DNA of 64,000 bases from Actinobacteria bacterium HGW-Actinobacteria-2 (lineage in GTDB: Bacteria > Actinomycetota > Actinomycetes > Propionibacteriales > Propionibacteriaceae), in assembly GCA_002841335.1 (NCBI GenBank), contig PHEY01000004.1, positions 124,001 through 188,000 on the forward strand, in the 5' to 3' direction. This document shows positions 16,237 through 24,696 of the stretch, in pieces. The number at the start of each line of letters is the position of its first letter. Position 1 is the first letter of the stretch. A program made the translations under genes and the position numbers. A model generated the notes under the pieces. That model did not search any database. It had not been told where the DNA came from and was given only the letters and a program-made list of their open reading frames with translations.

Positions 16237-16510
16237 GCCCCGCCCGCGCCGACCCCCGCAAGAGCCGACGCCGTCGTCCACCCCCTGAGGGCTCGCCTTA
16301 GCCACCGGCGGCTCGCCTTGAGCGCCGAAGACTCGCCGTAGCTATCGAGGGCGCTCGTCGGGGCGAGCTTCCGACGATGAGGCGAGCTCTCAGTGGGTGG
16401 CCCGACAGGGGGCCGCTGGGGTTTGGTGGCTGGCCGCGAGTATCGGCCCACAACGGGAAACGCCGCCGACCAGGGCGAACCTGGCCGGCGGCGTTCTCGC
16501 TGGCTCGTAC
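16237..16510. other. Intergenic region between convergent lpdA and acyl-CoA carboxylase alpha gene
   Basis: 274 bases with no credible gene. The left half contains three imperfect direct copies of a unit starting CTCGCCT/GTAGC and two inverted GGCGAGC copies (about 16292-16390). The right half carries a strong bidirectional hairpin at 16459-16495. Confidence 0.6.
16459..16495 (-). terminator. Bidirectional terminator hairpin
   Basis: Sixteen-base arms (AACGCCGCCGACCAGG and CCTGGCCGGCGGCGTT) match except at one position, around a 5-base GCGAA loop, 16 bases after the stop of the minus-strand carboxylase gene. On the minus strand GTTT follows. It can also stop transcription from lpdA. Confidence 0.7.
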
Positions 16511-18274
16511 TTACGCGGGATCGACGATCTCACACAGCGCCTGACCGGAGGTGACGGTCTCGCCGGCCTTGGCCTTCAAAGACGCGATCACACCGGCGCG
16601 GTGCGCGTTGATCGGCTGCTCCATCTTCATGGCCTCCAGGACCACGATCAGGTCGCCCTCGTTCACCTCATCGCCCTCGACCACGGCGACCTTGACGATG
16701 GTGCCCTGCATCGGCGCCTCGAGGGTGTTGGTGGAGGCGGCCTTGGCCTTCGCGCCACCGGTGCTGCGTCGGGTCGGACGCTTGGCAGAGGCGGCCTTGG
16801 CCATCGGGGCCGACAAGGTGTTCGGCAGCTTGACCTCGACCCGGCGGCCGTTCACCTCGACCACGTAGGTGGTCGCCTCGACCGGCTCGGTCTCACCCAT
16901 GGTGCCGGTGTAGGGCTCGACATTGTTCTCGAACTCGGTCTCGATCCAGCGGGTGTGCACCTTGAAGTTGCCGTCCTCGGCTGCGAAGTCGGGCTCGGCC
17001 AGCACCGCCTTGTGGAACGGGATCACCGACGGCATGCCTTCCAGCACCGTCTCGGCCAGCGCGCGCTTGGCCCGGGCGATCGCCTGCGGCCGGTCGGCGC
17101 CGGTGACGATCACCTTGGCGACCAGCGAGTCGAACGAGCCGGGGACGGCCATGCCGGTCAGGTAGCCCTCGTCCACCCGGACGCCGGGGCCGGTGGGCGC
17201 ATGCCAGGAGGTCACCGTGCCCGGTGCCGGCATGAAGTTACGTCCGGCGTCCTCGGCGTTGATCCGGAACTCGATGGAGTGACCGCGGATCTCGGGATCG
17301 TCGAAGCCCAGCTCCTCGCCTTCGGCGATGCGGAACATCTGACGCACCAGATCGAGGCCGGTGACCTCTTCCGACACCGGGTGTTCCACCTGCAGACGGG
17401 TGTTCACCTCCAGGAAGGAGATGGTGCCGTCCTGGCCGATCAGGAACTCACAGGTGCCGGCACCGATGTAGCCGGCCTCCTTCAAGATCGCCTTACTGGC
17501 CGCGTACAGCCGGGCGCGCTGATCCTCGGTGACGAAGGGGGCCGGAGCCTCCTCGACCAGCTTCTGGTGGCGGCGCTGCAGCGAGCAGTCGCGGGTGGAG
17601 ACCACCACGACGTTGCCGTGGGCGTCGGCCAGGCACTGGGTCTCGACGTGGCGGGGACGATCCAGGTAGCGCTCGACGAAGCACTCGCCGCGCCCGAATG
17701 CGGTGACCGCCTCACGGGTGGCCGACTCGAACAACTCGGGCACTTCCTCCAGGGTGCGGGCGACCTTCAGGCCGCGTCCACCGCCGCCGAAGGCAGCCTT
17801 GATGGCGATCGGCAGGCCGTGCTCGGTCGCGAAAGCGACCACCTCGTCGGCGTCGGCCACCGGGTCGGGCGTGCCGGGCACCAGCGGGGCGCCCACTTTC
17901 TGGGCGATGTGGCGGGCCTTGACCTTGTCGCCGAGCGCGTCGATAGCGGCCGGCGGCGGGCCGATCCAGATCAGTCCGGCGTCCAGCACGGCCTGAGCGA
18001 AGCTCGCGTTCTCGGCCAGGAAGCCGTAGCCGGGGTGGATGGCGTCCGCACCGGCCCGGGCCGCGATGTCCAGGATCTTGGCGACATCGAGGTAGGTTTC
18101 GGCCGGCGTCATGCCGTTCAGGGCGAACGCCTCGTCGGCGAGCTTCACAAAAAGCGAATCCGCGTCCGGGTCGGCGTAGATGGCTACGCTGCCGATGCCG
18201 GCGTCACGAGCGGCACGGATCACGCGAACGGCGATCTCTCCGCGATTGGCAACCAGCACTTTGGTAATCGGCAT
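16511..18274 (-). CDS. accA: Acetyl/propionyl-CoA carboxylase alpha subunit (biotin carboxylase + biotin carrier)
   Basis: Carboxylates its own biotin with ATP and bicarbonate. The 587-residue protein starts with the biotin carboxylase fold ([19 protein letters not shown] near residue 6), followed by the ATP-grasp glycine loop [11 protein letters not shown] near 160 and [20 protein letters not shown] near 285. A Lys/Ala-rich linker leads to the C-terminal biotinyl domain with the acceptor motif EAMKMEQP near 549. Architecture and length match mycobacterial AccA3, the shared alpha subunit of acyl-CoA carboxylases. A GAGAGG ribosome binding site precedes ATG 18274. Its beta and epsilon partners and the biotin ligase lie 6-9 kb downstream. 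Confidence 0.95.
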   Translation of the reverse strand: MPITKVLVANRGEIAVRVIRAARDAGIGSVAIYADPDADSLFVKLADEAFALNGMTPAETYLDVAKILDIAARAGADAIHPGYGFLAENASFAQAVLDAGLIWIGPPPAAIDALGDKVKARHIAQKVGAPLVPGTPDPVADADEVVAFATEHGLPIAIKAAFGGGGRGLKVARTLEEVPELFESATREAVTAFGRGECFVERYLDRPRHVETQCLADAHGNVVVVSTRDCSLQRRHQKLVEEAPAPFVTEDQRARLYAASKAILKEAGYIGAGTCEFLIGQDGTISFLEVNTRLQVEHPVSEEVTGLDLVRQMFRIAEGEELGFDDPEIRGHSIEFRINAEDAGRNFMPAPGTVTSWHAPTGPGVRVDEGYLTGMAVPGSFDSLVAKVIVTGADRPQAIARAKRALAETVLEGMPSVIPFHKAVLAEPDFAAEDGNFKVHTRWIETEFENNVEPYTGTMGETEPVEATTYVVEVNGRRVEVKLPNTLSAPMAKAASAKRPTRRSTGGAKAKAASTNTLEAPMQGTIVKVAVVEGDEVNEGDLIVVLEAMKMEQPINAHRAGVIASLKAKAGETVTSGQALCEIVDPA

Positions 18275-18460
18275 GGGATTCCTCTCAAGGTCTGAGGCGA
18301 CAACGCAGCGGAGTCTAGTGAGTGAATGGCGATGTGGGCACTATCTGGGTGAACAGATTCCGTAGTTGGGACGAGTTCGGCCTTTGTCCGGTCAAATCCC
18401 GCACCACTAGGTGTGTCGACAATACGGCTTCGTGAGCGAGCATGGGTGCATGCTGGGAGC

Positions 18461-19453
18461 GTGAACAGCTGCCGCAGCCTCGCCTGGCGGGACGGGGTCG
18501 AAATATCTCGCGATTTCCCGCTGGCCGATCTCGACAAGTGGTTGGCCCAGCCCGAGGTGCTGGTCTGGCTCGACCTGGGCGACCCGGACCCGTTGGTGCT
18601 CAACGAGTTGGCGACCGAGCTGCAACTCGATCCGCTCGCGGTCGAGGACGCGGTCGAGCCGATGGAGCGGCCCAAGGCGACCCGGCATGCCAAGCACACC
18701 TTTCTGACCTGCTACTCGACGGCGGCCGTCCGGTCGGACCAGGGCGGCGTGGATCTCCAGCTCGGACGCATCTCGGCGTTCGTGCTGCCCAACGCGCTGA
18801 TCACGGTGCGCACTGGCGAGCTGGTCGAGTTGGATCCGATTGTGACCCGATGGCGCGATGACGGACTGCTGTCCCACGGGGTCGCGGCATTGGTGCACGG
18901 CATGTTGGACGAGATCATCGACGGACACTTCAACACCATCACCACCCTCGACGATGAGGTGGATCGCCTGGAGGAGTTGCTGTTCGACTCGACGCGCAGA
19001 CCTGCTGAGGTGCAGCAGCGAGTGTTCGGTTTGCGAAAGTCGCTGGTCGGCCTGCGCCGGGTGGTGCTGCCGATGCGGGAGGTGGTCACCGCGGTGATGC
19101 GATTCCGCGACGAGCGTTCCAAAGTGCTGGCCAGTGAGTTGGACGGCTACTTCAACGACTTGTACGACCACGCCATCCGGGCCGCGGAATGGACCGAGAG
19201 CCTGCGCGACATGGTTTCCAGCATTTTCGAGACCAATCTGAGCCTGCAGGACGCCCGGCTGAACGAGATCATGAAGAAGCTCGCCGCCTGGGCCGCCATC
19301 ATCGCCGTCCCCACCGCGGTCACCGGCTGGTTCGGCCAGAACATCCCCTTTTTCGGCTTCGGCGACCCGGGCGGCGTGACCATCAGCGCGGCGCTGATCG
19401 TGATCGGCTCGGTGGGCCTATACCTGGTCTTCCGCAAGTTCGACTGGATCTAG
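18461..19453 (+). CDS. corA: CorA-family divalent cation transporter
   Basis: Pentameric Mg2+/Co2+ channel family. The N-terminal soluble domain contains VEDAVEPMERPKATRH near residue 64, a long helical region with DEVDRLEELLF, and two C-terminal membrane helices separated by TGWFGQNIPFFGF. The family's pore motif GMN is GQN here, as in several actinobacterial CorA-like proteins. The start is uncertain: GTG 18461 gives 330 residues starting NSCRSLAWRDG. The track's GTG 18413 would add 16 residues without family character. The intergenic space with the divergent carboxylase gene must hold both promoters. Confidence 0.88.
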   Translation: MNSCRSLAWRDGVEISRDFPLADLDKWLAQPEVLVWLDLGDPDPLVLNELATELQLDPLAVEDAVEPMERPKATRHAKHTFLTCYSTAAVRSDQGGVDLQLGRISAFVLPNALITVRTGELVELDPIVTRWRDDGLLSHGVAALVHGMLDEIIDGHFNTITTLDDEVDRLEELLFDSTRRPAEVQQRVFGLRKSLVGLRRVVLPMREVVTAVMRFRDERSKVLASELDGYFNDLYDHAIRAAEWTESLRDMVSSIFETNLSLQDARLNEIMKKLAAWAAIIAVPTAVTGWFGQNIPFFGFGDPGGVTISAALIVIGSVGLYLVFRKFDWI

Positions 19454-19465
19454 CTCCCAACGTCC

Positions 19466-19650
19466 CTCCCCCCCCCGCCCGCCCCCCGCCCCCGCCCGCG
19501 GCCCCTCCGCCCCTCCGGCCCGCCGCAGCGGCCCCCGAAACGCGCAACTGCTACCGAAATTTCGGGGGCGGCTGCGCAATTCGGGGGCAAACGGCGGCGT
19601 GGGTGGGGCGGGTGGGGCGGTGGCGGAGTGGGCTGGGGTCGGGTGGGGGA
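19466..19650. repeat. Homopyrimidine/homopurine tract with 12-bp palindrome
   Basis: Between corA and the LysE gene the top strand is almost pure C-runs (including nine C at 19468-19476), then a perfect palindrome CCGAAATTTCGG at 19554-19565 inside a longer imperfect hairpin (GCGCAA...TGCGCA). Long G-runs follow. It may terminate corA and could form G-quadruplex-like structures. Confidence 0.55.
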
Positions 19651-19659
19651 GTTGGCGCG

Positions 19660-19665
19660 TAGCAT
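19660..19665 (+). promoter_or_regulatory. -10 element TAGCAT of LysE-type transporter gene, leaderless
   Basis: TAGCAT ends seven bases before ATG 19673; no ribosome binding site intervenes. Confidence 0.5.
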
Positions 19666-19672
19666 CCGGTCC

Positions 19673-20299
19673 ATGACGTTGACCCAGTCGCTGCTCGGGT
19701 TCGGGCTGTTGGCCGCCGTGCTGGCGCTCACCCCGGGCCTGGACACGGTGTTCGTGCTGCGTCAGGCGCTGCGGTCTGGACGCGCGGCAGCCTTTGCTGC
19801 CGGGGCCGGTGTCTGTGTAGGGACGCTGGTGTGGGGCGTGGCCTCCGCGGTCGGGGTGGCCGCACTGTTGGTGGCCTCCCAGCTCGCCTTCACCGCGCTG
19901 CGCTGGGTCGGGATCGCCTACCTGTGCTGGCTGGCTTTCGGCTACCTGCGGTCGGCCTGGCGAGGACTCCCACCCGCCGAACTGGGCACTGACGGTGCCG
20001 AATCGGTGCGGACGGCGGCGCTGAAGGGCATGGCGACCACGCTGACCAATCCCAAGATGGCGGTCTTCTACCTGACCGTGCTGCCGCTGTTCCTGCCGGC
20101 CGGTTATCCGCCGGCGCTGGCCGGCGCCATGCTCGCCCTTTTGCACGCGATCATCGGGATGGCCTGGTTCGTGGTGGTCATCATCGCTGCGCGTTCGGTG
20201 CGTGGCTTCCTCAACAGCCGTCGCGGCACCCGGGTGGTCGACGGGACCGCCGGGGTGGCCATGCTGGGTTTCGCGGTCGCCCTGGGTGTCGAACGCTAG
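19673..20299 (+). CDS. LysE/RhtB-family amino acid exporter
   Basis: Membrane exporter of 208 residues with about six helices. The family N-terminal signature reads ALTPGLDTVFVLRQALRSGRAAAFAAGAG near residues 17-45, and the middle has TNPKMAVFYLTVLPLFLP near 123-140. Substrate cannot be told; relatives export lysine, homoserine, threonine or leucine. ATG 19673 is chosen over the track start because it follows a TAGCAT hexamer at leaderless spacing and the earlier sequence lies in the G-rich tract. The stop overlaps the convergent SDR gene by 4 bases. Confidence 0.9.
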   Translation: MTLTQSLLGFGLLAAVLALTPGLDTVFVLRQALRSGRAAAFAAGAGVCVGTLVWGVASAVGVAALLVASQLAFTALRWVGIAYLCWLAFGYLRSAWRGLPPAELGTDGAESVRTAALKGMATTLTNPKMAVFYLTVLPLFLPAGYPPALAGAMLALLHAIIGMAWFVVVIIAARSVRGFLNSRRGTRVVDGTAGVAMLGFAVALGVER

Positions 20300-20967
20300 G
20301 GCGTCACCCGCAAGCTCGGCACCACCGCGGACGTGCCCAGCTCGACGACCAGCTTCACCGCCTGTGCGACCGCGGACGGCTGCAAATACTTCGACGGATC
20401 GTAGGGACGTCCCTCCAGCAGATGCAGTTCGGCCTGCATGTCGGTGGACACCCGTCCGGGATGCACCGAGGTGACCCGCAGACCGCGCTCCTCGGCGCGC
20501 AGCGAATCGGCCAGCGCGGTGAGGGCGAACTTCGAAGCCGCGTACACGCTCCAGCCGGCCGAGGCGCTCAGCCCGGCGCCGGAGTTGATGAACACCACCA
20601 GTCCGGACGCAGCGCGCAGCGCCGGAAGCAGGAGTCTGGTGAGAGTGGCGGGGGCGATCACGTTCACCGCGAGCACCCGCTCCCACTGCTCGGCGTCGGC
20701 CTCGGCCACCGGGCCGTAGGCGATCACCCCGGCCGAGTGCACCAACACGTCGAGGCGCTCGATGTCGGCCACTGACTGGGCCAGGGTGTCGGCATCGGTC
20801 AGCTCGGTGAGGAACGGCTCGGCCGACTCGCAGGCGGCGACCACCTCAGCGACGGCAGCAGCGTCCCGTCCACCGATCAGCAGGTGGTGGGTGGGCGACA
20901 GCGCTTCCGCGATGGCCCGTCCGATGCCTCGGGAGGCACCGGTGATCAGGGCGACCGGACGACTCAT
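20296..20967 (-). CDS. Short-chain dehydrogenase/reductase
   Basis: NAD(P)-dependent oxidoreductase of 223 residues with the cofactor motif TGASRGIGRAI near residue 9, VLVHSAGVIAYGP near 72, catalytic Ser in FINSGAGLSAS near 125 and YAASKFAL (Tyr-xxx-Lys) near 140. ATG 20967 overlaps the stop of the UbiA-family gene by 4 bases and is preferred to the upstream track start. Substrate unknown. Translational coupling to a decaprenyl-phosphate phosphoribosyltransferase-like gene invites comparison with DprE2, but the length and general sequence are those of a generic SDR. Confidence 0.88.
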   Translation of the reverse strand: MSRPVALITGASRGIGRAIAEALSPTHHLLIGGRDAAAVAEVVAACESAEPFLTELTDADTLAQSVADIERLDVLVHSAGVIAYGPVAEADAEQWERVLAVNVIAPATLTRLLLPALRAASGLVVFINSGAGLSASAGWSVYAASKFALTALADSLRAEERGLRVTSVHPGRVSTDMQAELHLLEGRPYDPSKYLQPSAVAQAVKLVVELGTSAVVPSLRVTP

Positions 20968-21872
20968 CCGAAGACCGCGACTGCCATCGGGATCGCCCAC
21001 AGCACCCCGAACGCCTGCAGAATGCGGTCGCCGAGCACCACGTCCTCCGGTTCACCGGCCTTGCCCTGATCGACCTTGAACGCGTAGCGCAGCAGCGCCA
21101 GGGTGAACGGTGCGATCGAGATCGCACTCCACGACACCCCCAGCGGCTGCGGGCCGGGCAGTTCGAAGGCCCACAGGCTGTAGGACATGATCACGATGGC
21201 GATCGAGATCGACCACACCTCGCGCAGGTAGGACGTGGTGTAGCGCTCCAGGCTTGCCCGGGTGCCGGCCTCGTTGCCGAGTTCCTTGAGTTCGGAGTAT
21301 CGCTTGCCGGCCACCATGAACAGCGACCCGAAGCTCGCCACCAGCAAGAACCACTGGCTCAGCACCAGGCCGGACGCCACACCACCGGCCACCGCGCGCA
21401 GCAGGAATCCGGCCGAGACCATCGCCAGGTCGATGATCGGCTGATCCTTCAGGAAGAAGGAGTAGGCGACCTGCAGGATCCAGTAGAAGCTCAGCACAGC
21501 GCCCAACAGGATGCTGGTCGAGTAGCCCACCGCCAGGGCCGCGACCAAGGTGATCGCCGCCAGCCCCCACGCCAGCTTCGGCGACAACTCGCCGGCCGCG
21601 ATCGGGCGGAACCGCTTCTTGGGATGCAGCCGGTCCACGTCGGCGTCGCGGATGTCGTTGATCAGGTAGATCGAGGCGCTGATCAGGCTGAATCCCAGGA
21701 ACGCCCAGGCGGTCGAGATCAGCACGGCCGGATTGAACAGCTGACCGGCGGCCACGGGCGCGGCCAGCACCAGGACGTTCTTCACCCACTGCTTGGGACG
21801 CATCGCCCGCAGCCAGGCGGGCAGCACGCTGCGCGGACGGTCGATTTCGGTGATCTGATCGTGTTCAGCCAT
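20964..21872 (-). CDS. UbiA-family prenyltransferase, decaprenyl-phosphate phosphoribosyltransferase type
   Basis: Polytopic membrane enzyme of 302 residues. The Asp-rich substrate motif reads NDIRDADVDRLHPKKRFRPIAAG near residues 72-94, and the second loop is FLKDQPIIDLAMVSAGFLLRA near 140. The extended first motif with RLHPKKRFRPI is what distinguishes decaprenyl-phosphate phosphoribosyltransferases (UbiA, Rv3806c) from quinone prenyltransferases. The reaction would place 5-phosphoribose on decaprenyl phosphate, first step to decaprenylphosphoryl-arabinose. Whether this organism makes arabinan is not evident here. It forms an overlapping pair with the SDR gene. Confidence 0.88.
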   Translation of the reverse strand: MAEHDQITEIDRPRSVLPAWLRAMRPKQWVKNVLVLAAPVAAGQLFNPAVLISTAWAFLGFSLISASIYLINDIRDADVDRLHPKKRFRPIAAGELSPKLAWGLAAITLVAALAVGYSTSILLGAVLSFYWILQVAYSFFLKDQPIIDLAMVSAGFLLRAVAGGVASGLVLSQWFLLVASFGSLFMVAGKRYSELKELGNEAGTRASLERYTTSYLREVWSISIAIVIMSYSLWAFELPGPQPLGVSWSAISIAPFTLALLRYAFKVDQGKAGEPEDVVLGDRILQAFGVLWAIPMAVAVFG

Positions 21873-21922
21873 AGCGGCTCAAGGTTAGCGTCCCGGCAAT
21901 GACCCCACCGTGGGGCGTGCGG

Positions 21923-22540
21923 TCAGCCTCCCCAATCGCCCAAGGCCCCCTCCAATGCGCCGAGGGCGGCCTCGCGCAGGGGCTCGCGTTCGTCCGGGGA
22001 GCAGCCGTGCTCGACCCAGCGCAGGCAGGCCTGGTCGAGGAAGCCGAAGTAACCCCACAGTGCGTACTCGTGGCGCGCCCAGTCGGACGGCTGGAGCAGC
22101 TCGCGCAGCGCCTGGACGTAGGCGGCGCGCGCCTGGGTGCGGACGCTGATCGCTTCGGGGGGTTCCTCGCCGCCGATCAGTGGTGCTGCCCAGGTGTGGG
22201 GATGGGTGGCGATGTGGTCGAGGTAGATCGAGATCGAGGTGCTCACCCGATCGCGCTTCGAGGTTCCGGGCGGGAGCGCCTCGACGGCGGCACGTTGGGC
22301 GGCGGCGAGCCGGTCGATCGCGTCGGCCACCACAGCGGCGTACAGCTCGGCCTTGGTGCCGAAGTAGTGGAAGACCAGGGCAGGGGAGGCCTGTGCGGCG
22401 GTGGCGATCTGAGCTACCGAGACCTCGGTGTAGGTGGCACCGGCGTAGCACTCGCGGGCCGCGTCGAGGATGGCCGCGCGGCGCGAGGTGACGTCGAGCC
22501 GCTGGCGGCGGCGCGGGGAAGTGGTGCTCACGCTCGCCAT
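21923..22540 (-). CDS. TetR-family transcriptional regulator
   Basis: A 205-residue repressor-type protein with an N-terminal helix-turn-helix: RRAAILDAARECYAG then VSVAQIATAAQASPALVFHYFGTKAELYAAVV near residues 41-72, the classic TetR recognition helix. The C-terminal ligand domain is not assignable. It is transcribed divergently from the GH13 gene; the 60-base gap is unusually AT-rich and carries CTATAG and related short symmetric words. It may control the GH13 gene and/or itself. Confidence 0.92.
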   Translation of the reverse strand: MASVSTTSPRRRQRLDVTSRRAAILDAARECYAGATYTEVSVAQIATAAQASPALVFHYFGTKAELYAAVVADAIDRLAAAQRAAVEALPPGTSKRDRVSTSISIYLDHIATHPHTWAAPLIGGEEPPEAISVRTQARAAYVQALRELLQPSDWARHEYALWGYFGFLDQACLRWVEHGCSPDEREPLREAALGALEGALGDWGG

Positions 22541-22600
22541 CCTAGCGTTATTGATCTATAGTCAGTAAGCAGTATTGAGTCTGAGTTAATAAGAGGTCTG
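22541..22600. promoter_or_regulatory. Divergent promoter region between TetR and GH13 genes
   Basis: Sixty AT-rich bases in an otherwise very GC-rich neighbourhood. It contains TTGATCTATAGTCAG and a second AGTATTGAGTCTGAG stretch, and a GAGG ribosome binding site before ATG 22601. It is a natural place for the TetR operator, though no long perfect palindrome is visible. Confidence 0.45.
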
Positions 22601-23806
22601 ATGAGCCTTCTCGATCACGCCATCTGGTGGCAGGTCTACCCGCTGGGTGCCGTCGGCGCGCCCACGCACGCCGACGGCGCCGACCCGCAACCTCGACTGG
22701 CGCGCCTGGAAGCCTGGCTCGACTACGCCATCGAGCTGGGCTGTTCGGGTCTGCTGCTGGGGCCGATCTTCGCCTCGAGCAGCCACGGCTACGACACTCT
22801 CGACCACTTCCGCATCGACCCTCGTCTCGGTGATGACGCCACCTTCGACCACTTCGTCGACCAATGCCGCCGCCGGGGCCTGTCGGTGATGTTGGACGGC
22901 GTGTTCAATCACGTGGGCCAGGCCCACCCACTGGTGGCCGAAGCGCTCGCCGGCACTTCGTCCCTGGTCCGGATCGACGGCGACCGTCCGGCCGCCTGGG
23001 AGGGGCACGGCGACCTGGCCGAGCTCGACCACGCCAATCCGGCGGTGGCCGACCTGGTGGTCGACGTGATGCTGCATTGGCTGCGCCGCGGCATCGCCGG
23101 CTGGCGGTTGGACGTCGCCTATGCGGTGCCGACCGCCTTCTGGGCCGAGGTCACCGATCGGGTGCGCGCGGAGTTCAGTGACGCGGTCTTCCTCGGTGAG
23201 GTGATCCACGGCGACTACGTCGAGATCGTCCGCGACGGACACCTGGACACCGTCACCCAGTACGAGCTGTGGAAGGCGATCTGGAGCTCGATCAATGACC
23301 GGAACTTCTGGGAGCTGGCGTGGGCGCTGGAGCGCCACCAGGAGTTCACCGACGCCTTCCTGCCCCAGACCTTCGTCGGCAACCACGACGTGAACCGGAT
23401 CGCCGATCAGGTCGGTCCGGACGGTGCGGCGCTGGCAGCGGTCGTGCTGGCCACTCTGCCGGGAATGCCGAGCATCTACTACGGCGACGAGCAGGGCTTC
23501 ACCGGCCACAAGGGGGAGGGCTTCAGCGCCGATCTCCCGCTGCGTCCGCCGCTGCCGGACAGTCCCGCCCAACTGGCCGCTGAAGGCTGGTGGCTCTACC
23601 GGCTCCACCAGGACGTGATCGGCCTGCGTCGGCGCCACCCGTGGCTCACCCGCGGCCAGATCGAGGTGCTGGACAAGACCAACACCGAACTGACCTATCG
23701 GGTCAGCGGTGAGGGGCGCGCGGCGGTCGTCCGGCTGTGGCTGGACCCGCAGCCTCGTGCCCAGATCGAGGTGGACGGCCAGCCCATGTTCTCCTGGCCG
23801 GGCTGA
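22601..23806 (+). CDS. GH13-family alpha-amylase-like glycosidase
   Basis: Cytoplasmic (no signal peptide) alpha-glucan-active enzyme of 401 residues. The four GH13 regions are present: DGVFNHVG near residue 100, GWRLDVAY near 167 (nucleophile Asp), FLGEVIHG near 196 (acid/base Glu) and FVGNHDVNRI near 258 (third Asp). It begins directly with WWQVYPLG and has a short C-terminal beta-domain of about 60 residues, so it is a compact family member. Substrate is not predictable from these motifs; an intracellular maltodextrin or sucrose-type substrate is likely. It is divergent from a TetR regulator and followed by dispersed repeats. Confidence 0.92.
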   Translation: MSLLDHAIWWQVYPLGAVGAPTHADGADPQPRLARLEAWLDYAIELGCSGLLLGPIFASSSHGYDTLDHFRIDPRLGDDATFDHFVDQCRRRGLSVMLDGVFNHVGQAHPLVAEALAGTSSLVRIDGDRPAAWEGHGDLAELDHANPAVADLVVDVMLHWLRRGIAGWRLDVAYAVPTAFWAEVTDRVRAEFSDAVFLGEVIHGDYVEIVRDGHLDTVTQYELWKAIWSSINDRNFWELAWALERHQEFTDAFLPQTFVGNHDVNRIADQVGPDGAALAAVVLATLPGMPSIYYGDEQGFTGHKGEGFSADLPLRPPLPDSPAQLAAEGWWLYRLHQDVIGLRRRHPWLTRGQIEVLDKTNTELTYRVSGEGRAAVVRLWLDPQPRAQIEVDGQPMFSWPG

Positions 23807-24046
23807 GGGTTTCGACACGGCCGCTGTGCGGCCTGCTCAACCAGCGGTGTTGCGTTGGTTGAGCAGCGGCGTAGCCGCGTGTCCCTTCGTTGGTTGAGCA
23901 GCGGCGTAGCCGCGTGTCGAAACCGCTGGTGGCTGTGTCGCGTTGGTTTCGACAAGCTCAACCGGCGGGTCGCACCCTTCGGTAGCCGCGTGTCGAAACC
24001 CCTGGTGACTGCGTCGCCTTGGTTTCGGCAAGCTCAACCAGCGGCG
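23807..24046. repeat. Cluster of dispersed repeats (GGTTGAGCAGCG / GTGTCGAAACC family), locus 1
   Basis: Six partial copies of one palindromic unit fill the convergent gap between the GH13 gene and maf: at about 23807-23846, 23854-23884, 23889-23934, 23942-23974, 23980-24005 and 24018-24044. The core is GTTGGTTGAGCAGCGGCGTA followed by GCCGCGTGTCGAAACC, in both orientations; another variant reads GGTTTCGACAAGCTCAACC. Related copies lie at 28346-28508 and 63034-63083. Such REP-like elements are frequent in intergenic DNA of high-GC actinobacteria. No encoded protein is seen. Confidence 0.85.
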
Positions 24047-24059
24047 CAGGAGGCTGGAA

Positions 24060-24695
24060 TCAGCTTCCCGCGGGGTTCGCCCACAGCGTGTGCCAGGCGA
24101 CGCCATGCTCGGCGAACATCCGGCGCAGTAGCGGAAGGCTGATGCCCACGACGTTGTGCGGATCGCCGCACACCGTGGTCACGTACGCCCCACCCAGCCC
24201 GTCGATGGTGAACGCACCGGCCACGCGGAGCGGCTCGCCGGTGGCCACGTAGGCCTCGATCTCGGCGTCGTCGATATTGGCGAACACCACCTCGGTGGTG
24301 GCCACGGCCGTGGTGGCGTCCACGACGCCGTCGATCCGGGAGATCACATGGTGGCCGCTGTGCAGCCAGCCGGTCCGCCCGCGCATCCGACGCCAGCGCT
24401 CGACTGCCTGCTCGGGACTGCCCGGCTTGCCCATCGGCTCGCCGTCCATCTCCAACATCGAGTCGCAGCCCACCACCAGCAACGCCGGATCGGTGAGCGT
24501 GTCGAACACTGCCGACGCCTTGGCCTTCGCCAATGCGGCTACCAGTGCGACCACGCTGGGCGCGGTGTAGGCGTCCTCGTCGACGGCGGAGACCACCACA
24601 TCGGGATGGAGTCCGGCCGAGGTGAGCGTCTGCCGTCGCCCCGGCGAGGCCGAGGCGAGAACCAGGCGAGGACGAACAGCGGAGCGGCTGGTCAT
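24060..24695 (-). CDS. maf: Maf-family nucleotide pyrophosphatase
   Basis: Hydrolyses non-canonical or methylated nucleoside triphosphates (house-cleaning; linked to septum formation in Bacillus). The 211-residue protein shows the Maf signature LVLASASPGRRQTL near residue 11, VGCDSMLEMDGEPMGKP near 74 and the YVATGEPLRVAGAF segment near 143. ATG 24695 begins one base beyond the stop of the epsilon subunit gene region and is preferred over the long track start, which would run through accE. It sits at the end of the accD-accE-maf operon, an order common in actinobacteria. Confidence 0.93.
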   Translation of the reverse strand: MTSRSAVRPRLVLASASPGRRQTLTSAGLHPDVVVSAVDEDAYTAPSVVALVAALAKAKASAVFDTLTDPALLVVGCDSMLEMDGEPMGKPGSPEQAVERWRRMRGRTGWLHSGHHVISRIDGVVDATTAVATTEVVFANIDDAEIEAYVATGEPLRVAGAFTIDGLGGAYVTTVCGDPHNVVGISLPLLRRMFAEHGVAWHTLWANPAGS

Positions 24696-24696
24696 G

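Noticed and set aside
16397-18295. 632-codon plus-strand ORF
   Set aside because: Antisense to the carboxylase alpha subunit, whose biotin and ATP motifs are intact.
18408-18413. Leaderless promoter for corA at GTG 18413
   Set aside because: TAGGTG overlaps the proposed start codon and cannot serve as a -10 for it; the corA start remains open.
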